A DNA stretch of 7,363 bases from Nitrospira sp. Lineage in GTDB: Bacteria; Nitrospirota; Nitrospiria; Nitrospirales; Nitrospiraceae. The stretch is taken from contig SWDL01000349.1 in assembly GCA_005116795.1 (NCBI GenBank), positions 1-7,363 on the forward strand. The letters are read 5' to 3'. Under the pieces are notes generated by a model. That model was not told where the DNA came from, ran no database searches, and was given only the letters and a program-made list of their open reading frames with translations. How positions within the stretch are numbered: the stretch's first letter is position 1; the number at the start of each line of letters is the position of its first letter. Shown here one piece after another: positions 5,362 through 7,363 of this stretch. Made by a program: the position numbers and the translations under genes.

Positions 5362-6407
5362 TCAGTCTTCTCCTCCTGATCGTTCTCATCCACAGCTTTT
5401 TGCTCGCTGCCCTCTGTCTTTTTCGTATCTTTTTTCTTGCCAGGTTTCCACTTGACTTCGGTAATGGGGTGATCGGCAAACAGAGACTTACACCTTCCTA
5501 TGAACTGCTTGCATTCACCCAAGAGCGCTTTCTCATCAGCTATCTGAAAACCATTTGGTCGCGTGACCGTCACATCATCAATCATCTCCAGATCGCACGC
5601 CGTGCGGAGCCGAAGACCTGTCGAGAGAAACCGGCGGACCTTGAACAGCGAGAGCGCGATTAGAAGCTCCGTCGCGTTTTCGTGCAGACCGTAACCGCGC
5701 AGGAGGGCCAAATCGAGATTGAAGTACGCCTTGATCTCCTTGGCGACAAACTCGGTGCGGTGGAAGGGAACGTTGCCAAAGCCTTGCTTGGTATCGCCGG
5801 AAGGATCAACGCGGTCGTTCTTTACTCCACCGCTCTCGGCTGGGCGCACATCGAATGCTTCAATGAAGCCGCTCAGCAGGCGTGGTAGCCGAAGGCGACC
5901 ACCGGCGAGGTCGGACTTGGCCAGAAAGACACCGTGAACGACCGCATTGGGGTCATACTTCATGACCAATTTGGCCAACGATCGAACATTCACAGGTCCG
6001 GCCTCCATACCGGCAGCATCCTGCTTGAGCTTATTGAAGACTCCCTTGTCATCGCCTTCTAAGATGTAAGGGGAATTGATCCGATGGGCTTCAAGGATGG
6101 AGTTCGTCAGATCTCCCGTGACGCCTTCTTTTGTTACACGGATAAACGGCAGGCCCTTCAGCGCCTCAATCAAATCGTCCGTAGCTTGATCCCAGCATGC
6201 CAATTCCATCCGATTGGCGACAGACTGCACGGATTCGACCAAGAGCATTTCGGTTCCGTCCGGGAGCGTGTAACGCGCAGGACCAAGGTCGGCAAAGCCC
6301 GTTGGTTGAAAACGTTGACCTTGAAGCGGTTTCAGCTTCGCTTCCATGAGTAAACGTGGAGCCGTGTGGAGTGCTTTGTAGTCAATCTCGTTGGTGCCAG
6401 TGGTCAT
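5358..6407 (-). CDS. csb1: Csb1 (GSU0053 family): Cas7-like backbone subunit of the type I-G effector
   Basis: This encodes 349 residues, near the family norm. Family segments are clear: VESVQSVANRME (57-68), SILEAHRINSPYI (103-115), RLPRLLSGFIEAFDV (173-187) and GNVPFHRTEFVA (211-222). Cas7 subunits polymerise along the crRNA spacer to form the backbone of the Cascade-like complex that pairs guide and target DNA. Residues about 318-349 are a highly charged, lysine- and glutamate-rich tail that looks disordered and is probably not part of the fold. AAGGAGGAG lies seven bases before the ATG, a strong ribosome binding site that fits a subunit needed in several copies. It follows csx17 by 18 bases and overlaps csb2 by four. 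Confidence 0.94.
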   Translation of the reverse strand: MTTGTNEIDYKALHTAPRLLMEAKLKPLQGQRFQPTGFADLGPARYTLPDGTEMLLVESVQSVANRMELACWDQATDDLIEALKGLPFIRVTKEGVTGDLTNSILEAHRINSPYILEGDDKGVFNKLKQDAAGMEAGPVNVRSLAKLVMKYDPNAVVHGVFLAKSDLAGGRLRLPRLLSGFIEAFDVRPAESGGVKNDRVDPSGDTKQGFGNVPFHRTEFVAKEIKAYFNLDLALLRGYGLHENATELLIALSLFKVRRFLSTGLRLRTACDLEMIDDVTVTRPNGFQIADEKALLGECKQFIGRCKSLFADHPITEVKWKPGKKKDTKKTEGSEQKAVDENDQEEKTE

Positions 6408-6425
6408 GCGGATTCTCCTCCTTCT

Positions 6426-7363
6426 TTACGTCGTGGCGAGCGCCAGTTCGCCTCGGTGAACTAGGTGAACGAGTCGGTTGACGGATGTCGAATTGATCGG
6501 AATAAGCAAGGCGGCCGCCAAGCGTCGCGTGCGACGAGCATCGCCCGTGTACTCAGACCAGGTGTGATCCCGCATGCTGCCATCCGGAAGCGCACCGGGC
6601 ATCGTCGGTAGACCAGAAACGCGCAACCTCTGCACTGCGATTCGACAGGCCTCGCCGACGCGACCGGCGCGGAGCCGCGGCAGGATGCGTGGCTCGGGAC
6701 GAATAGTCATGCCTTCTTCGCCATTCCTGGCTAGCCGCCACATCAGCGCACCGTTCACGTGGTCTGCCACAAGCGCCCGAGGCAGGAACAGCAACTTCAG
6801 CAGCGCGTAGATCCTGGGTAACGGCAGATCATTCGTCTCTTGACAGTCGGTGCTCTGAGGGCCACGATCATCAATCAGCATCAGCCCCCATATCAAGTCA
6901 GCGATGCGCTGGTCGTCGAGTTCCCCGTCGAGGAATGCCGCAACCGTGTCTAGCGGTACCGCGAAGCGGGAAGCGAGAGGAAGTCGTTCACACCCGGTTC
7001 TTTGTCCATCCATCACCCTCCGCTGGAGCACGTTGGCGAGATTCGTTGCCAGGTTCACCGCGTTCCAAACGACGGCCCGGTCTTTGTCGGCCCAGGCACG
7101 ACAGCGCTTCTTCCAATCCACGGGTTCGAGATTCGTGCGGAGCGGGCCGATCTTCGGTTGATCACCGGCTCCATTTGACGCATGGTGAATGCCAACAAGG
7201 GCTCTGGCAACTCGAAACTCAGGCGAACCGTCATCGGCTGCGCTCATCCATGCCGACGATAGCAGCGGAATAGGCCTGACAGTCTTCCTCTTGAAATTCC
7301 CTTGCGTGACGGCAAGTTCACGCTCTCCGCGCCCGAGGGCAATCACGATGTCCTGAAACAGCC
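6426..7363 (-). CDS. csx17: Csx17 (Cas8u2) large subunit of the type I-G effector, C-terminal part
   Basis: The frame is open to the right edge. The upstream codons L-F-Q-D-I read on in frame, so the GTG at 7346 is internal and the gene is partial. About 311 residues are visible of a protein usually around 700 or more. Recognisable family features are LVIALGRGERELA-like sequence at the visible N-terminus, a segment WNAVNLATNLANVLQRRVMD, and FLDGELDDQRIADLIWGLML. It ends LVHLVHRGELALATT before a TAA. Csx17 is the Cas8-type large subunit, expected to recognise the PAM and help recruit Cas3. Its place directly upstream of csb1 and csb2 matches the type I-G order. Cas3 is expected further right, outside the window. 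No frameshift is seen in the visible part. Confidence 0.9.
   Translation of the reverse strand, partial: LFQDIVIALGRGERELAVTQGNFKRKTVRPIPLLSSAWMSAADDGSPEFRVARALVGIHHASNGAGDQPKIGPLRTNLEPVDWKKRCRAWADKDRAVVWNAVNLATNLANVLQRRVMDGQRTGCERLPLASRFAVPLDTVAAFLDGELDDQRIADLIWGLMLIDDRGPQSTDCQETNDLPLPRIYALLKLLFLPRALVADHVNGALMWRLARNGEEGMTIRPEPRILPRLRAGRVGEACRIAVQRLRVSGLPTMPGALPDGSMRDHTWSEYTGDARRTRRLAAALLIPINSTSVNRLVHLVHRGELALATT

Noticed and set aside
1..7363. CRISPR array within the window
   Set aside because: I found no regularly spaced direct repeat of 25-40 bases. The only clear direct repeat is the 18-bp pair inside the two csb2 tails.

Overview
The window is the downstream two-thirds of a type I-G (formerly I-U) CRISPR-Cas locus on the minus strand, from a moderately GC-rich bacterium. 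The small toxin-antitoxin proteins look to me like those of Nitrospirota or similar soil and sludge bacteria. That is only an impression, and the taxon should be treated as unknown.

Read in the direction of transcription (right to left), the window holds: the C-terminal part of csx17 (cas8u2, cut by the right edge); csb1 (cas7-like backbone); csb2 (cas5-cas6 fusion); a 1.7 kb accessory island; a cas4-cas1 fusion; and cas2. Three bases separate cas4-cas1 from cas2, 18 separate csx17 from csb1, and csb1 and csb2 overlap by four. The effector genes and the adaptation genes therefore form two tight blocks that look intact. Cas3 would be expected to the right of the window and the CRISPR leader and array to the left. 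No CRISPR repeat is visible inside.

The unusual part is the island between the blocks (2073-3750). It contains, from right to left: a plus-strand hicB-hicA toxin-antitoxin pair in which each gene is broken by an apparent one-G insertion; a short minus-strand remnant of a second, divergent csb2 3' end; an apparently intact relE-like toxin followed by a Phd/YefM-like antitoxin, in toxin-first order and cas orientation; and a plus-strand Uma2-family nuclease pseudogene with a nonsense codon and a missing C-terminus.

The csb2 remnant is the most informative signal. It ends 30 bases before the relE start, the position the resident csb2 would occupy if relE-antitoxin once followed it in the same operon. 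It is too different from the present csb2 to look like a recent duplicate. The simplest reading is that the effector block was exchanged or displaced, leaving the old gene's tail as a scar with hicBA lying between old and new. All main genes belong to known families. What may be new is the arrangement and history: addiction modules embedded between CRISPR interference and adaptation genes.
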